Below are positions 1 to 10,921 of a DNA stretch of 64,000 nucleotides, in pieces (position 1 is the first letter of the stretch; every line of letters begins with the position of its first letter). The notes under the pieces were generated by a model, which ran no database searches, was not told where the DNA came from, and saw nothing but the letters and a program-made list of their open reading frames with translations. The stretch comes from Paraphysomonas bandaiensis (taxonomy: Eukaryota; Chrysophyceae): contig CBFFRP010000080.1 in the NCBI GenBank assembly GCA_965644295.1, positions 310,001 through 374,000 on the forward strand, in the 5' to 3' direction. The translations under genes and the position numbers were made by a program.

Positions 1-59
1 AACTACCACATTGTCTTGTTCATTGAATAAAGGTATATAATCCACAGCGGAACTGACAG

Positions 60-740
60 GGGTCTTAATGTCAAGAGGTCACCCAACAGCACCACATATA
101 GTTGCACGTCAAATTGACGGCCCGAAACACACAAGAGAACTAGTCGAGTGGCTTCGAGGGAATAAGCTTGTAAGTGGGAGTGATGTAGCTACTCCACGAT
201 ATTATCCAGACTCACTCTCTTTTATGAGAAGTTTACTAGAGCTCGACACAGACTTAAAAGTGGTGGACATTGCTGTGCATTCCGAAACATAGCAATGCTG
301 ACCCTAACATAGCAATGCTCCATGAGGCGATACTTGCCAAACAGAAACTTCTCCGGCAGGCAGGCGTTAAAGGAGTTGGTGTATCACAGTTGTGTTTTGA
401 TGCATACAGCTTTATTGAATGGCTCCGTGCCGAACGTGACACCGGATTTGAAGTACCGTTCATGGTTCGTATAGCCAGTGTTGTTGGTGTACATAGGCTT
501 GTAGAAATTGAATGTAAGTTGGGAATCGGAAATTCTCTTCATATGCTAGGAAAAATGAACTCGGGTCTTCAACCACTACTTATGACAAGTGGCTATGATC
601 CTTCTGATTACTTAGATTCGATTGACCCTGAAGCCAAGCGGCTGAATATTGTAGGTATTCATAGCTGCACTTTTAACTGTGTTGCCTCCACTGCGCAGTG
701 GCGTAAACAGCATGCATATAATATTGACTGGTTAATATAA
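60..740 (+). CDS. Methylenetetrahydrofolate reductase-like protein, 5' incomplete and frameshifted
   Basis: The protein belongs to the MTHFR (MetF) family, flavin-dependent TIM-barrel enzymes that reduce 5,10-methylene-THF to 5-methyl-THF. Family landmarks seen in order are the PHIVAR strand, a degenerate lid (SGSDVATPRYYPDS), an AGxxxxxxQxxFD-like segment (QAGVKGVGVSQLCFDAY), the EIECKLGIG stretch, and the C-terminal GIHSCTFNCVASTAQW, which matches the 'hFfTFN..aaT..W' block. The reading frame at 68-286 stops with TAG at 290-292. Homology resumes one base further on, from CAT at 288, and runs to the stop at 738-740, so a +1 shift lies near 284-288. No GT-AG intron restores the frame without removing conserved residues. 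The usual N-terminal barrel half is missing; a cag acceptor at 57-59 suggests that an upstream exon lies outside the window. It could be a decaying gene or an assembly error. Confidence 0.62.
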
Positions 741-741
741 T

Positions 742-2547
742 TATTTGTTTTTCTCTAAAACAACCTGATAGAGCATCATATAGGTAGGAATGACCAACGA
801 ATCGCGAGCGAGAATGAAATAATACTCACTATAGTCAATAAATATTACGAATTAAAAGTGACGTTAGGTATTGCCCCATTCCGAGGGCGTGGTCATGTGG
901 GCTCGCTGGTATACTGGTATATCACATATAACACTGACTCTACCCCTCGCCTACCCGTGTAACAACGTAGCTGACCGCATAGATCACGCGCAGATTCTGT
1001 TGCCGCCCCACCCGTGTTCACATTTGCTAAGATTACGCGGGATTTCTCATAGCTATGCATGACTTATATATGTAATTCGCGCAGATTCTAGTGGGACCAT
1101 GTTTACCTTCCCATTGCCTAACAAAGATTACGTGGAGCTTCTCGTGACCATGCATGACTCAGTATAGGTCTAGTGTGACATTGGCCGCCCCTTCCCTCTC
1201 CTAGAATGCGCGGGGTTTCTCGTAATCCCATATGGGCTATGCAAGCATAGTGTAGATCTAGCTAGAGTTTGCTTGGTGCCGACACACAAAGAATACGCTG
1301 AGATTTTATTAACAATCTATACGTTACTTAGCTTAATCAACGCTAGCACTTTACTAGGGTACGTTCTCGGAATGGGGAAATATCAATTTACGAAAAGCGA
1401 AATTACCTTCTCCATTGACACCCACGACAACTGTGTCAGATTTATTGTCATAGTATATGCGATGAATTGTCCACAATTGGATTACATTCGTTTTCGCTTT
1501 CGTCATTCGAAGCAAAACTACCATAGAACCTTCACAAAATACGCCTAATTTATCTATAATTTCCCCACAAGGAGTGTTAGTGGGATTAGGAATGCGACAA
1601 CGTCCATCATAAGGAGCTTTTGGCCCCGCTCCATGTAAATATTAAAGAAAGAAACGCTGGATTTGAGATATTTCATTGAATAGCTAACACGATTGTATTG
1701 CTACATTGTTATACCACATCAGTGTTGTTGTTCACTCATTCCACTCTATAAAGAACTCGAAAGCCCTCTGCATAGCTTCCAGATAGGACAGCACAGACAT
1801 CGAGAGCAGTGGACCAGACCGTTGGACCACTGGCAGTACATTTAGACCAAAACAGTTGGACCACTGGCAGTACCATACAGTTTGCTTGACCATTATAGTT
1901 ACGATGAAGACCAGTACAGTGGACTGCTGTACTCGTTTTTTCTGTCCACTGTAGTGTACCGTATAGTACGACCGTAGAGTTTTTATAGGTTGCGTTTCTT
2001 TACATAAAACCGGCACTTTTTTTGTTAAAAACCTGCTTATTCGTGAACCCTACTCCGTAATCGCGTTATATCGCGAGTATGCCTGTCGTCCACCTCGTTT
2101 TCAATGATTGGCTGAAGGTATGTATATTATGATTTGGTTGGCCGGTGGAACTCCATATGTACTCTGCTGTATATGTAAACCACACCTATCCTTCTCCATG
2201 CTATACTGCCGTATACTCACCAATTGTGGCTGTGAACAAAAAACATGACCTGAACCTCATACTCCTGTACAATTGATGTGACTTACATTACATTGTGTAC
2301 ATCTAAGACAGGGACCGACCTCTGCTCGTAGAAAACAGCTGTGCGCTTCCTGACAGTTCGTTTCTTCGGTATGAAGATATTTATTGGAGGATTGAAGGCT
2401 TTGCAGTAGAGACTATTGTAGTGTAGTGTAGCTTATACAGTGGACTGTGATATAGTGCAGGAGAGATATAGTCTGATTAGTGTCATGAGACTCTGGAGAC
2501 ACCTCCCCTCAAATTATCTCAAGCTCAACTATCAGAGCACACGGCTC
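742..2547. other. Intergenic region with degenerate repeats, no gene seen
   Basis: No open frame here shows family features. The segment 920-1268 carries a degenerate repeat (separate entry). Around 1821-1873 the 19-mer GTTGGACCACTGGCAGTAC occurs twice, 34 bp apart. The last few hundred bases presumably hold the promoter of the NYN-LOTUS gene. Confidence 0.5.
920..1268. repeat. Degenerate ~90-110 bp tandem repeat
   Basis: Several diverged copies share 'aagattacg.gg..ttctcgta..catg..tgac', followed by a 'tctagtg.gac' element and a C-rich 'cc.ttcccattgcct' stretch. Copies are visible around 1030-1100, 1125-1180 and 1205-1265, and possibly 970-1015. Unit length varies, and no coding sense is apparent. 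Confidence 0.4.
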
Positions 2548-3741
2548 ATGACCGATAACCTGAAAACTGTTGCAGTTTTGGTTGATGCGGACAACGTGAA
2601 ATGGTGTGTCGTGTGTGTTGGCTACGTATATGTATGTATGCTGATGTGTTACTCACAGTTCTCTTGCGAATGAATATATTAAAGTGGCATCGCGTTATGG
2701 GCGTACGATAATACGAAGAGTGTATGGCGACTGGAGCAAGCAAAACCTATGCGGATGGAAAAAAGCTTTCGCAGAATCGGGTTTCGTCAAAGTCCAAGCA
2801 TCAGCATGTGTGAAGAAGAAGAGTACTACGGATTCTACCCTGTTGATTGGAGCTATGGACCTTCTACATGAAAACAAAGTTGATGTGTTTTGCATCGTAA
2901 CTAGTGACAGTGACTTTGCTGGCCTCTGCCATCGAATAAGGTATGCATATTGGCCTCGTATTGAAATTTATGTTCCTGTGGAGTTATCTATGTTCAGTTT
3001 TAATATTACGCGAAGAATATTTTAAAGTATATTACAACTCTCTCATGTGTTTGCAGACAGGACGGGAAGCTTGTTGTCGGAATTGGAAGAGATATAACTC
3101 ACAGCGCATTCGTCAATGCATGTGATGATTTTATTCAGATAGAGAAGCTTGAGAAGTCAAATAGTAGCACATCAGAAAATCAAAAAATGTTATCAAGTAA
3201 CACATCAATATGTCAAGTTTTTGGGAGACCCATTGATATGGAAGCCATTCACAGGGCATATACGAAGGCGATAAAAGTGAGTGATAAAAAGGGTGTCTAC
3301 AGCGGAATATTTGCGAAGACGATTCGACGTGAAATCAATGGGTTCGATGTAGTGCACTATGGATTCAAATCATTCATATCATTTTGTCAGTCGCTCGAAG
3401 GATATGACGTTCACTTTGTAAAAGGGACGCGCAGAGAGACGGCGTATATACGTCGAGTCTCAATGAAAACTGTCCCTGCAACAGATGATGCCAGTTCTGA
3501 TTCTCAAGACTTTAACATTAAAGATATGCAACGTGCATACCAATCGGCTATGGATGTCAACGGAGTGCCATACCTGTCTCTAGTTAATGCAGCTCTTCGC
3601 CGGCGTAACCCATCCTTTGATCATAAATCGTTGGGGTTCAAAAGCTTTCGATTATTCTGCGACTCTCTAGCACCACATTATCATGTTAGTTTCAAAAACA
3701 ATAAATCCACAGCGATACTTGTCCCAGGGCAGAAAACGTAA
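2548..3741 (+). CDS. NYN (PIN-like) nuclease domain protein with two LOTUS/OST-HTH domains
   Basis: Exons are 2548-2603, 2659-2940 and 3057-3741 (340 aa), in frame throughout, with introns of 55 and 116 nt. Residues ~6-150 form an NYN domain: the acidic LVDADN strand, YGDW, the TDSTLLIGAMDLL helix, and TSDSDF before a VVGIG strand. These conserved aspartates form the metal site of PIN/NYN nucleases. Two LOTUS (OST-HTH) winged helices follow at ~172-232 and ~265-324, each with the GFKSF...FC.SL pattern; in other proteins this module binds RNA or DEAD-box helicases. The order NYN then LOTUS is the one found in MARF1-like and bacterial NYN-OST-HTH proteins, so a role in RNA decay or silencing is likely but inferred. 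The second splice junction joins RIR to QDGKLVV and regenerates the last conserved strand, which supports the model. Confidence 0.9.
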
Positions 3742-5470
3742 GAGGATTGATTTCATGATTCAACACGTGCGGTTGCGACCTCCCATGAGATGTGCATACA
3801 AATGGCATTAGGTCGTATATATCCGTTGTAATAGCTATTGTAGATATATAGAATGTAGTTTTGTCTCGAAAGATATTAATACATATACTATGTTGACTTG
3901 TGGACCATTGGCTTTAACTTCCAATTATGTTTCTTAAGGCAACTCTCAAATCTTATGTGTAGTGATACCAAATATTAACTTACCGGGACTTCTGCAGTAG
4001 TGAATGTCGTATTTTTAACAATAGGCGTGTAAGAGTCAGAACTAATGTAGCAATACAATTTAACTAACTAGTGCTTAACTCTGATATCCTGCTATTTTAC
4101 GTTACAAGAGCTGCTTGTGCGTCACCGCAAGCGCCAAGGTTCAACCAATTTCGCTCGATCGCTCTAAGCAAACGCAGTGAGCAAGCAGAATGTTGATATA
4201 CCTGACATCTGCTGAATTCAGGGACTTCAACAGTATGCGATACTACAACATTACTTCTGTTACAACCCTGCACTCACTACGTACATTTGAGTTTTGGGAG
4301 GCTAAGTTTTGGTAGTTAATCCAGCGTTAACGGGTATAGTAGAGTCGGCATATCAATTATAATTTATCGCAATTTTAAGAGTAAGTAAAATTAAATATGT
4401 TTGGATAGACCTTAAAAATTTGATTCTAAGTTGGCTCTTACTGTAATGTAAATTAGATTTATATCGCACTTATTAGGTGTGAACGTAGACTATTATACTG
4501 GGTAATGTGTTTGAAAATATCCAACAGCTTGTGCATTTAGATATGGCGTGTTAAATATGTGTGGCGTATATTTAGATGATTAAAACATTCTGGTGATAAA
4601 GTTGTTAACATAATAGCAAAAAATGTGCTAATTTAGGAGGAGGGCGTGATGCGAATGTACAATTCAATACGTATATTGGTTTGTATATAATGGTAAAGGC
4701 CATGCAGGTGAGATGTTTTGAATGGGATCTGGATATCTGGGTTTGAATCATTTTAAAGGAAACCCTGGAGTTTCGATGTGCTATTGCATATTTGCAAACT
4801 ATTTTGGTGAACAACCTGCTTTGTAATATGAACATATGAATGTATAACCCATAATATGGTCACCAATAATATTGTAGTGGATGACTGTGATATTATTGTT
4901 TCGTAGCACTGTCAAGTTATGACACAATTGGATGATTTACTAACAAGTTAACTGGACGTGTATTCACTCATTAATCTTGTTATAAAATTATAATCAATAT
5001 CTCTTCTCATTCATCAATTTCATGTTATCTATACGACCAATCATTTCTTGTACGATCTTACATCATCACTATCTTGTATCATCAATATATTATATTCAGT
5101 TTCATTACTACAGTAGCTATCATGTTGTTAGTTCTCATAATACTGTTAATACTACTACATTCTTCGACAACGGTCAATATTCCAATACCTTAGAATTACA
5201 GCTTTTAATTGCTCCAACAGCATAACTCAACAAGCACTGCTAATTCTGTGCCTGTACAAACGAGCTTTTACTATGCGTTGGCAAACTTCATGTCAATAGA
5301 ACATGACTATTCTTTTCAATGAGATTAGTTGTAAGTTGTTATAAGAGCATGTGAATGTAAAGTTGAATAATTCAGCAGAACTATACTGTCATGCTAATAT
5401 CAGATACGTTAATTTTTAAACTTAAGATATTTTTTCTGATATATATTAATTTTTGGATAAATATACTTAT
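3742..5470. other. Intergenic, AT-rich; holds one partial dispersed repeat
   Basis: Apart from the repeat fragment at 4014-4225 there are only short AT-rich frames without family features. The region lies between the 3' ends of the NYN-LOTUS gene and the RPC4 gene (convergent). Confidence 0.5.
4014..4225 (+). repeat. Dispersed repeat family copy 1 (partial)
   Basis: The stretch begins with an AACAATAGGCG-type end and shares long blocks with 43331-43384 plus 44552-44700, and with the reverse complement of 55140-55345. Shared blocks include 'ctagtgcttaactctgatatcct' and 'gttgatatacctgacatct'. The rest of the unit is absent, so the copy is truncated. Confidence 0.7.
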
Positions 5471-7405
5471 TCATTCTGTCATAATTCTAACACCAGCAAC
5501 AGAAGCTGACGACTCATAGTCTAAATCTGGAGTTACAACTATCTTTTTAGTCACTGAAGCCATGATATGCAATGAATGATCATCGTTCTCGCATGGCGAG
5601 GCATTGGAGGTGGTGTTCTCCGCGAGGGGATCTGCAATCGTGCTATCGGTAGGAGAAATACTGGCAATAAGTTGCTGGAAAGATGACGATATACCAGGAG
5701 ATATCTATACAAATAAACAATGAAAGATGCACAAATAGTACACGTATACAATGAAATATGTACTCACCTCATAGTGCATATCAACCTGATGCTTCTCTTC
5801 CTCGTGATGGGAATCCATCGAAAAACTTCTTTCCCTCCCACCCACACTCCCACTTCGTTGACGCCCTCTATAGGTATCACGCTTAATCGCCTCTATCACC
5901 AACTCTATTTTTCCTGACTTCCGAATTCGAATTTTACCTATGATAATCCGAAGATATCAATTAGAGATACTGCAGTGTTTAGGCACTTCTATGGTACCAA
6001 TTTTTCCTTTGGGAAGCTTTAATGTGGATTTATTGACAGTATGTGAGTTTATATCGTGCTTCACATGCTCTGATCCAGCCTCGTTGTCGTCATTCTTTGC
6101 AGCCTGATACATACTGACACCACACAACATGACTACGAATAAAAGCTCACGGGTACACGTAATGGGGATTTAATAAAACACAGTTATATTTATCGTATAA
6201 TATGGTTACACATATACCCATGTGCCTGGCATGAGCGACAGATAGTGATTTTCAAAAATATACTCGTACCTCTCAAGAACCGACGGAAACTGCAATAAAT
6301 ATACAGCTTCCCGCTCCTCCGCCTCCAAGCCCTCTGGATCATCCGCCGCGGCAAATGGAGGCTATATATATCACAGTACCAATTATCTTATTTACGTAAA
6401 ATGTGCCATTACATCAAGAGGCACAAGCACTACTTCTAATACATTGGGTATCTCAGCGTTATATTATACTGAGAGACAAAGCATTGGGAAATACATGTCC
6501 ATACCTTCTCAGTCTCCTGCTGTCGACCTCGCATGGTGGGCGGGCCCAAAGGGAGCACAACAGGGTCAGTTTCTGAATAGTCTGTAGGGGGCCAAGCGAC
6601 TGGGCTGAGATCCTCCGCTTCAGCAAACTACAAGTGACGCAGGTCAGTAAGGCCACTACTTTACAATACCCATAACGGTAGGTGCGATACGTGGATTTAA
6701 CAACAACGATACTTCTACAATATTACAAAAGAATAATTTATAAATCATATGACCCACCCCATCTTCTGTTTTAACAACTCTTCCGTCGTCTTCAAAGTCA
6801 GTGGTCGGGCTTCGTCGATGTGCCGAACTCTGATTAGCATCATCGGAGGCCTAGGTGAACAGCGGAAGCATTTGAAACTAACACAGGAATCTATGCAAGT
6901 ACTACCTTCGAGTTACTACCACCTTCTCCGATGGTCGTATTGAATCTATTTGCTGGGAACAAGTTGAGAAGAGGTCACAGAGGTTGCAATGATATCAAAC
7001 CTTGGCTACTACTTGATGCGGATGCACCACCTCCAGTAAAGAATGCTTGGCCAGTAGGCATTACGAATCTGCCTCTACCTTCTCCTCTACCCCGACCACG
7101 CCCAGAGTTCCCATCTCGGCTGCGGGAATTGTTTTTTCGGAACTTTTCTTGTTTCACTGGAACAGTGCGCACGCTGCACATATATCAGCACACTAACAGA
7201 CAGCACCACATCACACTAAGGCCATCACTCTACCTGGCAGCCTCTGATGATTCATGAGATGGAACCGGAGTGTCGTTTGTTTTCTTGGGTGGTTTAGGAG
7301 TGAACTGTGCGTGTATCGTATAGACATGACATGTCGTGTCATCGCATCGTATCATATACGCACCTTTCTCTTTGGAATGCCCCCAAGAGTCTTAGCAGGA
7401 TTCAT
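5471..7405 (-). CDS. POLR3D: RNA polymerase III subunit RPC4 (POLR3D/Rpc53-like)
   Basis: Ten exons read on the minus strand: 7405-7364, 7304-7234, 7173-7001, 6952-6906, 6850-6758, 6627-6505, 6361-6270, 6113-5998, 5937-5768 and 5704-5471. They keep phase and give 386 aa. RPC4 pairs with RPC5 (Rpc37) on Pol III and acts in termination and reinitiation. Family features are an N-terminal GRGRGRGEGRGRF run, the core YLLQFPSVL (the LFFFQLPTVL-like dimerisation strand), LPKGKIGKIRIRKSGKIEL split by an intron at the first Gly, and a C-terminal KKIVVTPDLD. These match the conserved RPC4 C-terminal block. Start: the ATG at 7405 opens MNPAKTLGGIP, and no better start is visible. The gene is head-to-head with the CWF19-like gene, 348 bp apart. 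Confidence 0.88.
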
Positions 7406-7753
7406 GGGCGGTTGGATTGACTTCCAGTCAGTGTTAGTCTCTGTGTGTGTCTATGTCTATGTCAGTGTATTTGAAGCACTGCACTGCAATGTTTATGGCC
7501 TCCTCTCATACCATCCCATAGCTACATATACACACCAGAGCACTATAGAGCAGACTCACACTATCCACTGCTGTATACTGGTGTAGTACTGTACTGTATA
7601 TGTGTACGTGTATGCTCCACTGCAGGTACTTCTGTACTCCTGCACTGCACGGCAGGGTGGCTCTGTACATGCGTATATGACTATCATGCTGAGTGCAGGT
7701 AGAATGCTATGGACACATACCCCTCTAACACACTACCCTAAACAGCAATAGGG
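7406..7753. promoter_or_regulatory. Divergent promoter of RPC4 and CWF19-like genes
   Basis: This 348-bp gap must hold both promoters. It contains GTACTTCT at 7626-7633, a motif also found as AGAAGTAC in two other divergent gaps, and a cluster of 'ctgcactgcac'-like repeats. No TATA box is clearly placed. Function is inferred from position only. Confidence 0.4.
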
Positions 7754-9760
7754 ATGTCGCTCCTGTCAGGCATACGGTTCATATCGAAGTCTGAGCGTGA
7801 GTCCAGTGACTCCAAATCAAAAAAGAAAGACCACAAGAGCAGCCGACATAAGAGCAAGAAACGATCAAGACGAGACCACCATGAGCGATATAGAGGTAGA
7901 GATGGGGATAGAGATGGGGATAGAGGGGAGGAGGAGCAGGAAATACCAGATTTTGCAGATTTTGATGAGAGTGTGTATAATAATGCTGAGAAGCGGGTCC
8001 GTCAGGATGACCATGAGAGGGACGAGGGACAAGAGCCCTCCTCTACTGCACTGCATCAAACAGAAGAAATAGGAGCGCACGCTTTCCAGGGGCTTGGAAA
8101 TCAAGACGCGGCGTCTATGCTACGCGCACGGTTGAAACAGAAACCTTCCGGTGGGACCACTGTTCCGGCCCCATCGACTTCATCTGCAGCTAACGATCGT
8201 GCCAACATGGCTTCAGACCTATCCAGCTTCCTCACTCCAGGGGAGCGAAAGTGGATGTCTACATACCAGCTGAAAACTAGTGGAGAGGGTAATGTAGTGG
8301 AATCAGGCGCTAGTAAGAACAAGCCTTTAACCTCCGAACAATGGGATATCCATCGCATGGCTGCGGAGGAGCGTCTTGGTGGAAGTGACATGGACCGCAT
8401 TCTCGCCTCTAATATTATTCGCAAAGGAAGCAATTTTAAGGGCACAGAGCTGGGGCTGGGCTCATTAAGTAAGGGTGGAAGTGGTTTGGGTACGGACAGG
8501 GCAGGCAAAGATGAAGATCCCGAAAATGGCGCTGGGGAAATAGATATGCGCATGCTTCAACAGAAGGAAGAAAAACTCAGTGAGGCAGAAATTGCACAGC
8601 GGATGACAGCCCGTGCAGACGCCGCGCGTAAAATTCATACTCAGGTAGTCGTGAATGATATAAGGTTATGAAAAATGACATATGTTTCACAAAGGTCGTC
8701 GAAAAATGTCCTAGATGTCGCGAAAGTTATCGCTACCAGCCACACCGAACAATTTGCAGTGGCCAATATATTGAGCTTCGAATAAAGCCAGGTTGAAACT
8801 GTTAAAATTGAGTGATTGCGTTATTTGTATGTAACACGAAGTGACAGTGGTTGCGTCACAGTATATAATGCCATTGTAAAGAGTACATACTATTGCCCAT
8901 TGCATGAATATCTCTGTTCAGAGTACTGTCTAATATGGTTTGTATTAGCTTCACATGCCCTCGATGAGCGTTGGCATTGCGAACTAGTTCCCATATCTCA
9001 CTCACCTTCCCTGCTGCGAGCTATAGAGGGCGATGCAGATGGCGAAGATGGAAAAGGAATCTTACGAGAATTAGACCGATTCAAGTCCTGCCTGGTGAGA
9101 ATGTTTGAAACTCTCGATATGGGAGTGGCGTTTATGGAAACCGCTTTACACGCGGGTATCGGCCCGGAAGATTCTGCCGGCACGCGGAAGACATCTAGGC
9201 ACCATACTGCAATAGATGTGGTGCCCTGTGAAAGAGGTATGGAAGCAGACCTGGAGATGTTTTTCAAGCAGGTGAGGAAATTCAGTTCGATTAGAACGGA
9301 ATCCATTTGTCGCATGATTGCTTTGTTGGAGTAGAAACAGTATATACACGTAGTTGATATCTATATATAGGCCTTTATGACCGCTGACGACGACTGGGGA
9401 ACTCACAAGAAGCTCATATCGATCGGACCAAACAAACCCCTTCAAAAAGCCATCCCCAGTAGATTTGCCTATATATGTGCTGAGTGGACAACTGCAACTT
9501 CGAATTCAGATGAAGAGAGAAGAGTCCAGGGAATTGCTCATATAGTGGAAAACATTGGTAAGTATAATAATGCGTTTTGCTTGGACGTTGCAGCTGGGGC
9601 GTTGGATTTAGATCCATTTGTAATGAGAAAGTTAAAGAAAAGTGCGAACAGTGACTATGATGACGTTGCACAAAACAAAGCGAGAGAGATTGAGGTTGTG
9701 GAAGCATTTAAAAGAGAATGGCAGATGTTTGACTGGACGCAGTATATTTCAATGACGTGA
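7754..9760 (+). CDS. CWF19L2: CWF19-like protein (CwfJ C-terminal domains 1 and 2), lariat debranching/spliceosome factor
   Basis: Proposed exons are 7754-8644, 8695-8791, 8949-9271 and 9371-9760 (566 aa, frame kept). The N-terminus is Lys/Arg/Ser-rich (SKSKKKDHK, RDGDRDGDRG), as in CWF19L2. The C-terminal half carries CPRC (zinc-type pair), the HCELVPISH histidine motif of CwfJ_C_1 with HxxIDVVP (the HxxIEcVP block), then the DDWGTHKKL region and the CwfJ_C_2 block (GIAHIVEN, LDLDPFVMRK, FKREWQMFDW). The family interacts with the intron-lariat debranching enzyme and the late spliceosome. Intron 1 (50 nt, gtagtc...cacaaag) is needed to bypass the TGA at 8669. Intron 2 has a weak donor (G|gttgaa), so that junction is less certain. 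The protein is shorter than the human one (about 890 aa), with a reduced N-terminus. Confidence 0.85.
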
Positions 9761-10921
9761 AATGTGTTTGTACATGCGCTCTAATAATATTAACCAGAGA
9801 GATTTTCGACTGTGTTACATTTCAGTGTTTGATCGCCCTTAGTTTTGAATTTTTTTATATGGTGTAAGGTGCTAATAGTATTATGAGGCTATTGAAAATA
9901 GATACTAGTATATATGCGTATGCGAAGACGCTATATGTAATTCTTTTTATCATGCTGCAAAAAGTAATGTATAGTATTTAGGTAAAAATTATTTGAATTG
10001 TTTAGTTACAATTTGCAGGTAGTCCTTCTCCGTCTCTTCTGATGTAAACCATACTTATCTTTTCGTCATTCCATATTGTACATTTGTAGTGTACAATATC
10101 AATAGTGCTTCAACAACTGGATGTTCTAATTTCTTTTGAGTTAGTTTGTCGTTTGTCGATATGTCGGAAAAATCAGTACAAAGCAATATATATCGTACTT
10201 CACCGTCGAATCGCTGACTTTACTGTAGGAAAACATGATTTTAAAATGATGAATGATAAGCTTATTTCATTACTATTGTGAATAGGCCCACTTCCAATAT
10301 TGAATTCTCTTTTTGTCGGTGTGTATTTGATTGTATTCGTTTCTCTCATGCTTTTTGCAAGCTATAAGAAGCAATTCTCTTGGCTGCAACAGACAGCTTC
10401 TTGCTAACTCCTCATTTGAATTTGATTGGACCTCTCCCGGTATCTGATGAGGCAACAGAGCCTAAAAGAATTCTTGTCCACAGCTGTGTCCACGGATAGG
10501 ATATATATACAGCAGTATATACACCATAATGGTGTACGGTCGTACTGGAACATTTTCCTGCAGGCAGTTCCATATTGTTCACCATGATCAAAAAATCGCA
10601 TCTCGGCAGAGTATTCCTCCAAATACTGTGCTGTATGCGGAGGGAATGGAATGGTCTCTTCCCTTCCCGTCACATGCAAGAATGATCTCACCACACGCAG
10701 ACACCAGCAGCACCAGACACAACAACCAGCAGCACCAGCAGACACTCGGATTTCCTAGCAGTGAGAACAAAAATAGGTCCGTTTACAAGATATCGCTCTG
10801 CTCTGCGTTACACTCGCATTCCTCAGCCTCTCTATTCCACATCACACTATACCATACTGTTATAGTTAACTGAACTGATCTTACGTGCGATTATTTCCTG
10901 CTGTATCCTTCTATATCGACT
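9761..10921. other. Intergenic, no gene recognised
   Basis: AT-rich 3' flank of the CWF19-like gene, then the putative promoter and leader of the next gene. A CAG/CAC-rich direct repeat (accagcagcaccag) occurs twice at about 10701-10742. Short frames on both strands show no family features. Confidence 0.45.

Noticed and set aside
1273-1548. Frame of 91 codons, possible small protein
   Set aside because: Hydrophobic start but no family motif, no clear start context, and it adjoins degenerate repeat DNA; not supportable.
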